A stretch of 64,000 bases of DNA from Candidatus Riesia pediculischaeffi. GTDB taxonomy: Bacteria; Pseudomonadota; Gammaproteobacteria; Enterobacterales; Enterobacteriaceae. The notes under the pieces are model-generated. The model did no database searches. It had not been told where the DNA came from and saw only the letters and a list, made by a program, of their open reading frames with translations. Made by a program: the position numbers and the translations under genes. Position 1 is the first letter of the stretch. The number at the start of each line of letters is the position of its first letter. Shown here piece by piece: positions 18,372 to 28,835 of this stretch. The stretch spans positions 289,411-353,410 of the forward strand of contig NZ_CP012839.1 in the NCBI RefSeq assembly GCF_002073895.1, in the 5' to 3' direction.

Positions 18372-21308
18372 CTAATCTGTATTCGAAACCAAAGATTTTT
18401 TAGCATCCTCCAAATCTTTCACCCTTCTCATCTTCTCTTCTATAACTTTTTTAGGAGCTTTCGCAAGAAAATGGGGATTTTTTAGATCTTTTTGGATTAC
18501 GGTTATTTCTTTATCCAACTGCTCTATCTTGTTCCTGATGTTTTTTTGAATATCGCCTGATTTATTCAGATTCACCGTAGAGAAGGTAAAATCTAACAGA
18601 CCTTCGAAAGATTTCTTCGACCGATATTGTTTATTACAATCGATGATGATCGGGATACCTGTCATTTTACAAATATGCTTGAGATATCGACGAACGATCT
18701 CTCTTGTCCTAAGTTCTAAAAATCGAAATATGATGATCTTGAGGATCTTTTCTTCACATGATCTGAATTGAGATCTTAAGTTCCTTATGAATACGATAAA
18801 CCTCTTTATCGTCTCCACCTCGAAATAAGCTATCCTATTTTTCTCTTCTTTAAGATCATCTTCACGAATACCTACTGGAAAAGGTTCTTCCAGTATAGAA
18901 GATAACTCTCTATTTTTTATCCGATTAATGTTCTGCCAAACAAATTCGCTAACGAATGGTACAATTGGATGGGATAGTTTTAACAGTCCTTCTAAAATCA
19001 TCAATAGCGTCTTTTCAGCGGAGATTTTTCTGTCCATATCTGTATCTCGAATAGAAATCTTTGAAAGTTCTAAATACCAATCGCAGAATTGATTCCAAAC
19101 GAATCCGTACAGAATGCTGGAAACCATATCAAAACGGAATCGTTCAAAGGCTGCTCTATATCTACTGACCATTTTTTTGAATTCGAATACTATCCATCGA
19201 TCTAAAGAAAAAATCTTATCATCTTTTGAAGGAAATTGATCGTTCTCAATCTCACCATGTATGGTGATATTGTTCAAAACGAATCTGCTAGCATGCCATA
19301 CCTTATTGCAGAAGTTCTGGTATCCAACTATTTGATTTTTATCTAGCAATATCTTTCTATTTCCAGAAGACAAAGAAGCTAAAGTTAATCTTAAAGAATC
19401 CGCTCCAAACCTTATCTGTCCACTCTCTTTAATTTTCTGGGACGATCCTATATCAGAAAGGCGTTCATCATGAAGGATATTTTTTGAATCGAACATAAAT
19501 TTTGAGATTTTTTCCAAATAACTCCTGTCCTGCATGATTAAAATCGGATCGATCATATTTCCTCTTGATTTAGACATCTTTTTTCCATCCTCATCACATA
19601 CCAATCCTGTTATATAAACTTTTTTGAATGGAACCTGCCCAGATCCATCTTCGTTTTTGATGAAATATAAGGTCATCATGATCATTCTGGATATCCAAAA
19701 AAATATGATATCGAAACCGCTAACTAGAACATCAGTTGGATGAAAGACTGACAAATCCTTGTTATTCCTTTTAGGCCATCCAAAAACGACAAAAGTCCAC
19801 AAGGAAGAAGAAAACCATGTATCTAAAACATCTTGATCCTGTTTTAAAACAGTGCCACATAAGTTGTATCTTTTTCTGATCTCACGTTCATTGCGTCCTA
19901 CATAGGTTCTTCCATCGTCATCGTACCAAACTGGTATCCTATGACCCCATAGTAGCTGTCTGGAGATGCACCAATCCTTCATCTGGTTCATCCAAGAAAA
20001 ATAGATTTTTTCATACTTTTTTGGGAAAAATTTAATTTTTTTATCTCGAACGACGGAAATTGCCTCTTCTTTTAGGTTCTTGACATTGATGAACCACTGA
20101 TCCGTTAAAATAGGATAAATTTCAGATTTGCTTCTTTCGTTGTAATTTACACGAGATACGTATCTTTCCTTTCCGATCAACAGTTTCATATGATTTAAAC
20201 TTTTCAAGATACCTTCTCTTAAACAAAGATCTCTCTTTCCACAAAAGAAAGAAGGAATATCGAATTCATCCGATATTTTCCGTCCCGTTTTATAGAAGAT
20301 GTTTGCTATCCTTCTCATGCTTCCATCTCTGTTCAACACTTCTACGATAGGTAAATCATGGTTCATCGCAACTTCATAATCTTGAAAACTATGAGCTGGT
20401 GTGATCCTCACATATCCAGTACCTTTCTTCATATCTACAAATCGGTCCGATATGATCGGTATCTTTCGACCAACTATCGGTAACAAGACGTTCATACCTA
20501 TCAAGTGCTTCTTATCTTCATCTTCAGGATGAACAGCGACAGCGGAATCCCCGAAGATTGTCTCCGGACTGGAAGTTGCCACAACGACATACGCCTGATT
20601 TTCTAAGTTTTCATATGGATCTATTATAGGATATCGGATGTACCACATTGTTTTTTTCGATTCCACAGTCTTGACCTCTAAGTCAGAGATCACAGTCTTC
20701 AACTTTGGATCCCAATTAACCAACCTTTTTCCTCTATAAATTATACGATCTTCGTACAACCTAACGAACGCTTCTGTTACAGCCTCGGAAACATCCCGAT
20801 CCATCGTGAATTTAGATTGATTCAAAGAAACTAAATTACCTAGATACTGCATTTGAATGTGCATGATCTGTACCATCTCTTCTTTCCAATCCCAAATCTT
20901 TTCTATAAACTTCTTTCTTCCAAATTCAATCTTGTTCTTTCCATATCGATCGAATATGTACTTTTCTACAACGATTTGAGCAGCGATTCCAGCATGGTCG
21001 ACACCTCCTTTCCACAAGGTATGTTTTCCGTTCATATAATGGTATCGAATCAACATATCTATAATCGTATATTGTAAAGCATGACCAATATGTAACCTTC
21101 CAGTGATGTTGGGTGGTGGAGAGACCGTACAAAATACTTCTTTATCGTTCTTATAACCTTTATCTCGAAGAAAACCGCTAATTTCCCAAAAACGATAGAT
21201 TAGTCGTTCTATTTCTTCAGGAGAAAAGTTTTTTTCGAACAACAAATACGATTTATTCAAAATCTCTTCGTGTATCTCTTCAAACATTTTTATATCTTCA
21301 TGGAGCAT
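18372..21308 (-). CDS. valS: Valyl-tRNA synthetase
   Basis: Class Ia aminoacyl-tRNA synthetase. HIGH lies at about residues 73-76, KMSKS near 575, and the editing domain has the DP..D and TDQW segments of ValRS. The C-terminal coiled coil (EKMRRVKDLEDAKK) is retained. It has 978 residues against 951 in E. coli; the extra length is mostly at the N-terminus, where the real start may be ATG 21287 or a TTG at 21242. It lies downstream of pepA as in E. coli, but holC between them is gone. Confidence 0.96.
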   Translation of the reverse strand: MLHEDIKMFEEIHEEILNKSYLLFEKNFSPEEIERLIYRFWEISGFLRDKGYKNDKEVFCTVSPPPNITGRLHIGHALQYTIIDMLIRYHYMNGKHTLWKGGVDHAGIAAQIVVEKYIFDRYGKNKIEFGRKKFIEKIWDWKEEMVQIMHIQMQYLGNLVSLNQSKFTMDRDVSEAVTEAFVRLYEDRIIYRGKRLVNWDPKLKTVISDLEVKTVESKKTMWYIRYPIIDPYENLENQAYVVVATSSPETIFGDSAVAVHPEDEDKKHLIGMNVLLPIVGRKIPIISDRFVDMKKGTGYVRITPAHSFQDYEVAMNHDLPIVEVLNRDGSMRRIANIFYKTGRKISDEFDIPSFFCGKRDLCLREGILKSLNHMKLLIGKERYVSRVNYNERSKSEIYPILTDQWFINVKNLKEEAISVVRDKKIKFFPKKYEKIYFSWMNQMKDWCISRQLLWGHRIPVWYDDDGRTYVGRNEREIRKRYNLCGTVLKQDQDVLDTWFSSSLWTFVVFGWPKRNNKDLSVFHPTDVLVSGFDIIFFWISRMIMMTLYFIKNEDGSGQVPFKKVYITGLVCDEDGKKMSKSRGNMIDPILIMQDRSYLEKISKFMFDSKNILHDERLSDIGSSQKIKESGQIRFGADSLRLTLASLSSGNRKILLDKNQIVGYQNFCNKVWHASRFVLNNITIHGEIENDQFPSKDDKIFSLDRWIVFEFKKMVSRYRAAFERFRFDMVSSILYGFVWNQFCDWYLELSKISIRDTDMDRKISAEKTLLMILEGLLKLSHPIVPFVSEFVWQNINRIKNRELSSILEEPFPVGIREDDLKEEKNRIAYFEVETIKRFIVFIRNLRSQFRSCEEKILKIIIFRFLELRTREIVRRYLKHICKMTGIPIIIDCNKQYRSKKSFEGLLDFTFSTVNLNKSGDIQKNIRNKIEQLDKEITVIQKDLKNPHFLAKAPKKVIEEKMRRVKDLEDAKKSLVSNTD

Positions 21309-21441
21309 CTTTAAAGAATTATGATATTTCTATGATATCTTGAACACGTGAATTTCAACCGTTGTAAAAAATAATATACCTATGATATCTCCAGGAGATA
21401 TGCGCTCTAAAATATATAGAAAGATATAATAGAACCTTCCT

Positions 21442-22975
21442 CTATTCTGGAGATCTCCCAAGTTTATCTAAAATGAACTGTGAAAGCAATGGAACCGGTC
21501 TTCCTGTAGCTCCATCCGATTTGTTGTTCTTCCATGCAGTTCCAGCGATATCTAAGTGTACCCAGCTGTATTCGACGAAACTTCTCAAGAAGTATCCAGC
21601 CGAGATAGCTCCTCCACCAGAAAGATTATTTGAATTAGAAATATCGGCGCAATCTGATCGAATATACTTCTTTAAATCATCTCCTAAAGGTAGTTGCCAG
21701 ATCTTATCCATACTTCTTTCAGAAGAGTTCATGAAGGATGATACCAGGTTCTGATCATTTGTCATCATACCGGTGTATACATCCCCCAATGCTACTACAC
21801 AGGATCCCGTCAAAGTAGCTATATCAATGACCAACTCAGGTTTAAATCTTTTAACGTAGGTCAAAACATCACACAAAACTAATCTACCCTCTGCATCGGT
21901 ATTAATAATTTCAACTGTCTTTCCAGACATTGTTTTCACGATATCTCCGGGGCGATAGGACATACCATCTGGCATATTTTCACAGCATGCCAACACTCCG
22001 ATCAGATGGATAGGTAAATCCAACTCTGCTACACATCGTATGATTCCATAAACGGCCGCTGCACCGCACATATCGAACTTCATTTGTTCCATACCGGAAG
22101 AAGGTTTTATTGATATTCCACCAGAATCGAAAGTCAACCCTTTTCCAACCAACACAATGGGACCTACCCTATCTCCATTATCTTCATGATCTACACCATT
22201 TCCGAAGTATTTTATCACAGACATGATGGGTTCATTTCTTGAACCGGAGCTGACTGCCAAGTAAGCATTCATACCGTTCCTGCGCATTTCATTTTTTGAA
22301 ATGATCTCTACGGTAATTTTATCATACTTTTTACCTAATTCTTCTGATTGATCTCTCCTTAAAGAGAGCGCTATTACAGATATTTGCCGGCATGTTGGAA
22401 AGATCTTTCGTACATTTCGTACCTAAAGAAATCGCTACAGAGTGTTCAACAGCTTTTTTAGCGACCGAAATATCATCATTATCTTTCAGATAAAAAATGA
22501 CATTTCGAAGAAAAATCTTCTTCTTTTCACAATTTTTTTTAAAATCATCGAAACTATAGGTTAGTTCTGTCAAAACTTCTATAGCATATCTTATCTTAAA
22601 GTATTCGCGGATTCCTACGATGTTTAGAGAAGTTAAATAACAAACAATATTTCTTGAGTTAGTCTCGATCAACCGTTTAAAAGATTCTCGTAAAATCCTT
22701 TTATATCGAAATTTATCTAAATTTTTCGATGATCCACATCCTACCAACAGAACTCTATCCGAATTGATGTTCGGAACATTATATAAAAGGACGATTTTTC
22801 CAACGTTCGATTTTGTTTTTTCCTTGATGATAACCTTGCTGATATACCCGTGACTAATATCGTCCATTTCTTCGCTCATCTTCGGAAGTTTACCTTCCTT
22901 AAAAAATCCAGTGATAACACAGTCAGAAAATGGAACGTCTTCTTGAAAACTTCTATTTTTAACCTCAAATTTCAT
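21442..22975 (-). CDS. pepA: Leucyl aminopeptidase PepA, frame interrupted
   Basis: M17 aminopeptidase with two metal ions, which in E. coli also binds DNA in Xer recombination. The N-terminal regulatory domain is read from ATG 22975 ([10 protein letters not shown], preceded by GGAG) to PANICNSAL. Homology then continues one frame over ([18 protein letters not shown]) into the complete catalytic domain: [31 protein letters not shown]. The shift lies at about 22355-22370, beside GCTCTCTTTAAGGAG, with no long homopolymer. Removing one base restores the frame. Without correction only the N-domain is made. It may be a young pseudogene, an assembly indel, or two pieces with the catalytic part starting at ATG 22287. 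Confidence 0.9.
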
Positions 22976-22987
22976 GATCTTCTCCAT

Positions 22988-24488
22988 GTTTTATCGAAAA
23001 GGTAAATATCATGTGGATAAATTTTTAGAATCGTCACTTACGTCTCAAAAACGTATGAAATTGAGAAATGGGACTTTAAGATATGAAGATATACTTCATA
23101 TCGAAGATGGAAGAACTCTCACACGATGAAACTACGATGTACTAATACGAATTTCAATGCTTGAATCATCTTCAAATAAACCAAATATAATCACAAATCT
23201 TATAAATTATTTTTACCCAATATGGAACCCCCATCCTTCTTATAAGATCGCAAAAATACGTAGCATCCTTCAATAAGAAGGACTCGAAAGAATTCTAACC
23301 CACACATCACCAATCGAGATTTACATATTTTGTTCACATAGCAAAAATGTCTTCATCGAAGTAAGTTCTTTAAATAATCGTACGAAATTATTCATCCATA
23401 AGAATGAAAGATCGAACCAGAATATACCACAGTTGAATATTCTGCTGACTTTTAAAATGTACGCAACGTTCTTACGATCAAACATTTTTGATATCAGATC
23501 AAGTTAAATGTGGGAAGATCACATGAACGAACATCTACAAGATAATCGAAAAGGAATTTTTAATATCGAAACTTTCGATATGAACATCAGAATAGATTTT
23601 CAATCTTTACAGTGAAACAATGATTCAACGTTTTCTTCGATCATCTTTTTGATATGAAACGACTCCGAACTCATCCATCGTATATCATACTCACGAATTC
23701 TTATCGATTATAATAGATCACGATTCAAGGAAAATGCACCATTATCATTCGATCGAACTACACCTGGTAAAAAACATCGTGAAGGATCGATGGTTCATAC
23801 TCTTGTAAAGAGATCAATCCTAACATTGTCGTGTACTCTTTAACTTTACAAAACCGAAAGGATCTAAAGTTATCTATCTAGAAGGTTATATCGCACGATA
23901 GAGTCCCACATCCGTGGAGAACACGAAACGTCTTAGACAGAACTTATTTTTTTCAATCAGATTTCTATGAAATTCAAAGATCTGACCAACAAAAATTTTA
24001 ACCTCAAACGAACGATCTCTTTTTTTATTGAAATCTTCCACAAACGAAGTACCATCTTCTCTTTTACACGAATATTCAATATAACAGATGATCGAAAATT
24101 AATCTACGGATTTATATACTTCCTACGATAAATGCGACTTGTACCCTCCATACGAGTTTATCCGATCGAATTTTAAAAAAAAAATAAATGAGTTGATCAG
24201 ATAATTTAACAGCATAACAAAGATCGGAGGTGCTATAGTGTAAGATAATCGAGAATCCTTCACATCTTTGAACTAATCGCAGTACCCATCTTCGATCTCG
24301 ATCATCTGATCATGTAACGATGCAGGATGTCTTCAAAATTCATGGAACTTAAAACAATCTACAAGATCGCTAAGATGAGATTGTATCTTAAATGATTCCA
24401 TGATATATCATTACATATTTTTAATAACTATCATACGATATTATCGATTCGATTTTATCGTCATTTTGCGACAATAAGTTTAAATAAG
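22988..24488. other. 1.5 kb spacer, no gene recognised
   Basis: One of the two longest gaps. In E. coli lptF and lptG lie here, divergent from pepA; I could not recognise a fragment of either. All frames are broken and there is no tRNA or clear hairpin. By eye it is less AT-rich than the spacer at 55.3-56.9 kb, which would fit a more recently decayed coding region. Confidence 0.5.
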
Positions 24489-25178
24489 ATGGTTCAAATA
24501 TTATCGATAGATACAACGATGGAGCTCTGTTCTGTAGCTATCTTTAAGGGAAACGAGATTTTTTTCGATGCGATAGATTCCCAAGGGGAACATTCTCACA
24601 AAATTCTACCTCTCATACAAAGATGTCTGAAAATATCCAAATCCAACTTGAAGGAAATCGATTTGCTAGCGTGTGCTAATGGTCCTGGAAATTTTTCCGG
24701 AACAAGAATATCTGTTTGTACGATACAAGGAATTTCGATCGCGATGAATATACCTGTGGTATCATTTTCGTCTCCCATGGTGATAGCGCAAGGTTTATAT
24801 CGATGTTTCGGAATCAAAGAAGTTGTGATCTATTTAAGAATTAACAGAGAGAAGATCCATCGATCTTACTTTAGACTCATCGGATCAAAATGGATCGAAG
24901 ATGAGGGAGACAAACTATGTTCTTTGGAAGAAATCATGCGAACGGATCACTTGAAAGGTCGGTCAATATTTTGCAAAGGATACAGATTAAGGCAAAAAGA
25001 TGATCTCTTTTCTACAGATACCTTGATTGATGATCTAGGAAAGAGATCCATGAAAGAAAAAGAAAAATCTTTTCCAAACGCTAAAGATGTGATACTACTC
25101 GCTTACAATGCGTGGAAGAACGGAACAATCGAGCTTGCAGAAGAAATATTTCCAAATTATTTCAAGGATATCCCGTAG
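24489..25178 (+). CDS. tsaB: tRNA threonylcarbamoyladenosine biosynthesis protein TsaB
   Basis: TsaB scaffolds TsaD and TsaE in making t6A37 in ANN-decoding tRNAs. The ASKHA-type N-terminus ILSIDTTMELCSVAIF, HSHKILPLIQ and ACANGPGNFSGTRI motifs match YeaZ/TsaB. It has 229 residues against 231. The second half is divergent and basic but similar in length. It is isolated between a long spacer and the convergent ldhA. Partner tsaD is not in this window. Confidence 0.93.
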   Translation: MVQILSIDTTMELCSVAIFKGNEIFFDAIDSQGEHSHKILPLIQRCLKISKSNLKEIDLLACANGPGNFSGTRISVCTIQGISIAMNIPVVSFSSPMVIAQGLYRCFGIKEVVIYLRINREKIHRSYFRLIGSKWIEDEGDKLCSLEEIMRTDHLKGRSIFCKGYRLRQKDDLFSTDTLIDDLGKRSMKEKEKSFPNAKDVILLAYNAWKNGTIELAEEIFPNYFKDIP

Positions 25179-25223
25179 AAAAATTATTCAGTGCATCGAA
25201 CGACCAGAACCTTGTAAAAGAAG

Positions 25224-26243
25224 TTAAGTTAGCTGATACTTAAGGGGACGTCCATTTTTAAAATTATCGATATTGTGCAGAGTAATATCGGCGATATTCA
25301 TTAGGGATGTTTGGGTCAAAAACGCTTTATGTCCGGTGAAAAGAAAGTTCTTCTGTCTTTTTAACGATCGAAAAGTAGTATATATCTGATGTTCTTCTCT
25401 ATTTTGAAAAACATCAGACACCTTTTGTTTCATCAAGATATGTTCTTTCTCAATCACATCCGTGCAAAAGCACCGGATCTTCTTGGATTTCATGGCAGAA
25501 AGAACAGCGATAGAATCTACCAACTCTCCTCTACCAGTGTTAACTAAAATAGCTCCGTACTTCATTACTTTACAAGCATCATCATTAATCAAGTGATAGT
25601 TATCTTCGTTCAAAGGACAGTTCAAACTGATTACATCAGAACTCTTTAAGATTTCATCCATACCGACATAAGTGACACCATACCTTTGTACAATATCTAA
25701 ATTGACAATAGGATCACACGCTAACAATTTGGATCCGAAACCACTAATCATCTTCAAAACAACCGATCCTATTTTTCCAGCTCCAACCACTCCGACAACC
25801 TGTTCTTTCAACGTTCTTCCAACTTCCGATATCTCTCCTCCTTCTAAAGAGAGATATAGTTTTCTGCTAGCGTATAGAATTAATAGAACTGTGTATTCCG
25901 CTATAGATTCTGGAGAATAATCTGGAGCATACGTCACATGGATACCAATACCTCTAGCATGATCAAGATCGACATGATCGAATCCAGAACATCGCAAAGC
26001 GACCATTTTAACTCCATTTTTAAAGAGCAGATCAAGAACATTTTTATCGATCACATCATGTACAAAAGAACACACGACGTCATATCCGAAGGAATCTCCC
26101 ACTGTATTCTTGTTCAACCTGCAATTCAAATATCGCATGTTCATCCTGAATCCATTTCTCCGATTCGACTCTTCAAAATGATCTATTTCATAAGATCTTG
26201 TGCTATATAGGATAACTTTCACTGATCTCTTATTTCTCCACAT
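25224..26243 (-). CDS. ldhA: D-lactate dehydrogenase (fermentative)
   Basis: NADH-dependent reduction of pyruvate to D-lactate, recycling NAD+ from glycolysis. D-2-hydroxyacid dehydrogenase fold with the nucleotide-binding GVVGAGKIGSVVLK, the catalytic Arg in NTGRGELVD, Glu in DVIEKEHI and His in FTGHKAFLT. E. coli LdhA (329) aligns throughout, with ALRCSGFDHVDLD especially close; here 339 residues. The ATG at 26243 adds seven residues; a GTG at 26222 gives MKVILYSTRSYE, exactly the E. coli start. Convergent with tsaB. Confidence 0.94.
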   Translation of the reverse strand: MWRNKRSVKVILYSTRSYEIDHFEESNRRNGFRMNMRYLNCRLNKNTVGDSFGYDVVCSFVHDVIDKNVLDLLFKNGVKMVALRCSGFDHVDLDHARGIGIHVTYAPDYSPESIAEYTVLLILYASRKLYLSLEGGEISEVGRTLKEQVVGVVGAGKIGSVVLKMISGFGSKLLACDPIVNLDIVQRYGVTYVGMDEILKSSDVISLNCPLNEDNYHLINDDACKVMKYGAILVNTGRGELVDSIAVLSAMKSKKIRCFCTDVIEKEHILMKQKVSDVFQNREEHQIYTTFRSLKRQKNFLFTGHKAFLTQTSLMNIADITLHNIDNFKNGRPLKYQLT

Positions 26244-26361
26244 TTAATTTCTATAGAACGCGTTCAATGTAGTTCAGCCTCCATTATCGATCTGTTTTTG
26301 AAACTTTTAAAGTGTATAAACGGATCAAACGAACTACATCGACATAAAAATTCAGAAAAAA

Positions 26362-26811
26362 TTACGTCGAAACAATGTGTAAATCGATTTCAGAGGTGAT
26401 GTTCTCGTGAAACATGAACTTAACTTTGTATGATCCAACCTTACGGAATGGACCGTTATCTATCTTCACTTCATTTTTATGAACATCGAATCCTAACTCT
26501 TTCATCTTTTTACAAATCTCTAATGTCCCAACCGATCCGAATATCCTATCAGAATCTCTTGATCTTGCATGAATCTCGATTTTCTTCAAGGATCGAATAT
26601 CGTTAGCTTTCTTCTCCAATTTGATACGATTCAACTCCATTCTTTCTTGCAAAATTTCAACTTCTTTTTTAATCATATCAATATTTCTTTGGTTTGCAAT
26701 GACAGCAAATCCTTTCGGAAAAAGATAATTTCTTGCATACCCAGAACGAACACTCAAGGAATCGCCAAATTTTCCAAGTTTTCCGATAGATTTCAACAGA
26801 ATGATCTTCAT
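26362..26811 (-). CDS. rplI: 50S ribosomal protein L9
   Basis: L9 has an N-terminal rRNA-binding domain (MKIILLKSIGKLGKFGDSL and the GYARNYLFPKG turn), a long connecting helix (about 41-75) and a C-terminal domain with GSVG and the closing IDLHI strand. It has 149 residues, the same as E. coli. Last gene of the rpsF-rpsR-rplI unit. Confidence 0.97.
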   Translation of the reverse strand: MKIILLKSIGKLGKFGDSLSVRSGYARNYLFPKGFAVIANQRNIDMIKKEVEILQERMELNRIKLEKKANDIRSLKKIEIHARSRDSDRIFGSVGTLEICKKMKELGFDVHKNEVKIDNGPFRKVGSYKVKFMFHENITSEIDLHIVST

Positions 26812-26846
26812 CGTACTAACTCCATCTTTTAAAAACTGTAAATCTC

Positions 26847-27077
26847 TTAAACATGATGATCCGTATATGGTAATAGAGAGAGATACCTCGCTATCTTGAT
26901 TGCTTTTGATAGTTTCCTTTGATATTTTGCTTTGGTTCCCGTGATCCTGCTTGGAATAATTTTTCCACTCTCTGTAATGTAGTTCTTCAATCTACTGATA
27001 TCTTTATAATCTATTTCTTTTATTTTTTCTACGGTAAAACGACAAAATTTTTTTCTTCTCAAAAAGTTAGGTTTCAT
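26847..27077 (-). CDS. rpsR: 30S ribosomal protein S18
   Basis: S18 binds S6 and 16S rRNA on the platform. [36 protein letters not shown] and [11 protein letters not shown] are nearly identical to E. coli. It has 76 residues against 75. It lies 35 bases before rplI; priB, which precedes it in E. coli, is lost. Confidence 0.97.
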   Translation of the reverse strand: MKPNFLRRKKFCRFTVEKIKEIDYKDISRLKNYITESGKIIPSRITGTKAKYQRKLSKAIKIARYLSLLPYTDHHV

Positions 27078-27451
27078 ATTTCACCTTGCTTTAAAAATTC
27101 CGGTTATTTTTACATACAGTAAAATATCATAACACTCCCCGTTCTTAGAACCGATGGATGATCCCACGATAACCTTTCAAAGTCGCTGTAGTGGTAGATT
27201 CTTGAAATGGATACAATGCTATCAAGGCAAAATGAAAAGTTTCGTTCCAATTTCCTGAAGAATACATCATTTTCGAAGTTGATAATTCTTTACATCCACA
27301 ACAGTTCTCAACTACAACCGATATTTTTCTGCCGTAGAAGGTTCGTAAACATTTTGATTATCGTCACGAACGGCCACCTCACAGAGAGCTTACTTTCATC
27401 CGAAAAATCAGATTCTCATCTTTTTTTAAAGATCTTTCATTAAAATAGATC
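27078..27451 (-). other. Spacer at the position of priB
   Basis: In E. coli rpsF, priB and rpsR are contiguous. Here 374 bases separate rpsF from rpsR, about the size of priB plus spacers. On the minus strand a stop-free stretch of about 65 codons exists in the middle, but it is interrupted upstream and its likeness to PriB is weak. I regard it as a probable decayed priB, based on position. Confidence 0.35.
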
Positions 27452-27799
27452 TCATGTTCTTTCTTTTGAAGAAGCTTCATCCTGAAATTTTATCATAGGA
27501 GAACGTTCAGAGAACGGTCTTTTAGTCCTTAAAATTATCTTTCGAAAAATATTATCATCTGATCTAAGATCGTTTTCAATTGATTGAATAGATCCCTTAG
27601 GTACTTCTAAATTCATCAAGATATAGTGCGCTTTGCGCATCTTAGATATTGGATAGGCTAGTTGTCTCCTGCCCCAATCTTCCAACCTATGCACTTTTCC
27701 GTTTGCGTTCATAACATTCCTTTTCAAACAAGATATTATTCTACCTACCTCATCACTCCTATCGGGATGAATCATAAGAACGATTTCATAGTGGTTCAT
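27452..27799 (-). CDS. rpsF: 30S ribosomal protein S6
   Basis: S6, partner of S18. The start MNHYEIVLMIHPDRSDEV and RLEDWGRRQLAYPI match E. coli. It has 115 residues against 131-135; the shortening is in the C-terminal tail, where E. coli carries post-translationally added glutamates. First gene of the rpsF-rpsR-rplI unit. Confidence 0.96.
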   Translation of the reverse strand: MNHYEIVLMIHPDRSDEVGRIISCLKRNVMNANGKVHRLEDWGRRQLAYPISKMRKAHYILMNLEVPKGSIQSIENDLRSDDNIFRKIILRTKRPFSERSPMIKFQDEASSKERT

Positions 27800-27897
27800 A
27801 ACCCTCTCCGAAAACTATAGGATACCTCTAGAACGAATATCGACCTTTTTTTAAGTTCTGAAGGATTCCATTAGACGATAACACGAACATGTGCAGA

Positions 27898-28650
27898 CTA
27901 TGGTGAACTATGGAGTATTATACTTCTTTGACGAGTAACTTCAAATAAAAATATTCCAGCTATCACGGAAACATTCAAGGAAGTTATCCGTTTTTGAGAA
28001 GGGACTTTGACCAAATCACAACAGTTCTTCTTGATCGAATCTCGAATACCCCTCCCTTCATTTCCAATGATTATCGCCATTTTTTTCTCATCAAACTTAT
28101 AGTTGTATATATCTTGATCCGATCTCTCATCCGCCCCCAATATCTTTACATCATTTCTTCTCATGTTCTTTACAAATCTCTGTAGGTCCGTTCGAATGAA
28201 TAGAATATCTTTTGAAGCTCCACAAGAAACTTTTTCAACCGTACTGTTTAATTTCGCAGATCGATATCTCGGAACTACTACCGCATCCACTCCGAAAAAA
28301 TATGCAGTTCTTAGACAGGAACCTAAGTTTCTGACATCTGTGATTCTGTCCAATATCAAAAATAACGAACTCTTCTTGAGAGATACTTCATCTACTTCAC
28401 TCTTCGAATTCTTACGTTTAATATGATCGATAACAGCGACAACACCTTGGTGGGAGGTAGAACTTGAGATTTGGTTCAAATGTTTTCTTCTTACCGGAAG
28501 TACTGTTATATTTCGAGACCTCAATGTTCTTTTGATGTTGAATATCCTGTCATTTTTGCTGTTTTCTGAGATATATACGATCTTAAAAGAAACGTCTCTG
28601 TCCATCAAATATGATTCGATCGTATGAATCCCACAAATTATCTTTTTCAT
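27898..28650 (-). CDS. rlmB: 23S rRNA (guanosine-2'-O-)-methyltransferase RlmB
   Basis: SPOUT-family enzyme methylating G2251 of 23S rRNA. The N-terminal substrate-binding domain (GIHTIESYL) is followed by the knotted catalytic domain with DVRNLGSCLRTA (motif 1), IIIGNEGRGI (motif 2) and SLNVSVIAGI (motif 3). From ATG 28650 (MKKIICG, with AGGGTAA upstream) the protein has 250 residues against 243; an upstream ATG at 28683 would add eleven. Between purA and rpsF as in E. coli, with nsrR and rnr missing. Confidence 0.95.
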   Translation of the reverse strand: MKKIICGIHTIESYLMDRDVSFKIVYISENSKNDRIFNIKRTLRSRNITVLPVRRKHLNQISSSTSHQGVVAVIDHIKRKNSKSEVDEVSLKKSSLFLILDRITDVRNLGSCLRTAYFFGVDAVVVPRYRSAKLNSTVEKVSCGASKDILFIRTDLQRFVKNMRRNDVKILGADERSDQDIYNYKFDEKKMAIIIGNEGRGIRDSIKKNCCDLVKVPSQKRITSLNVSVIAGIFLFEVTRQRSIILHSSP

Positions 28651-28835
28651 AAAGGAAATTACCCTAAAAACTACGGATAGCACCGTTCACCCGTAATTTT
28701 ATAAAAATATAGAAGTGTCATCTCAACATTTCACCTGTTACAGGTCATGAATATCTTTTGTAAACCATGTTATCGTATTCAGTACATCACGGATAAAATA
28801 TGGTAGTTGTCGACAATACCCTCGTAAATAATCTA

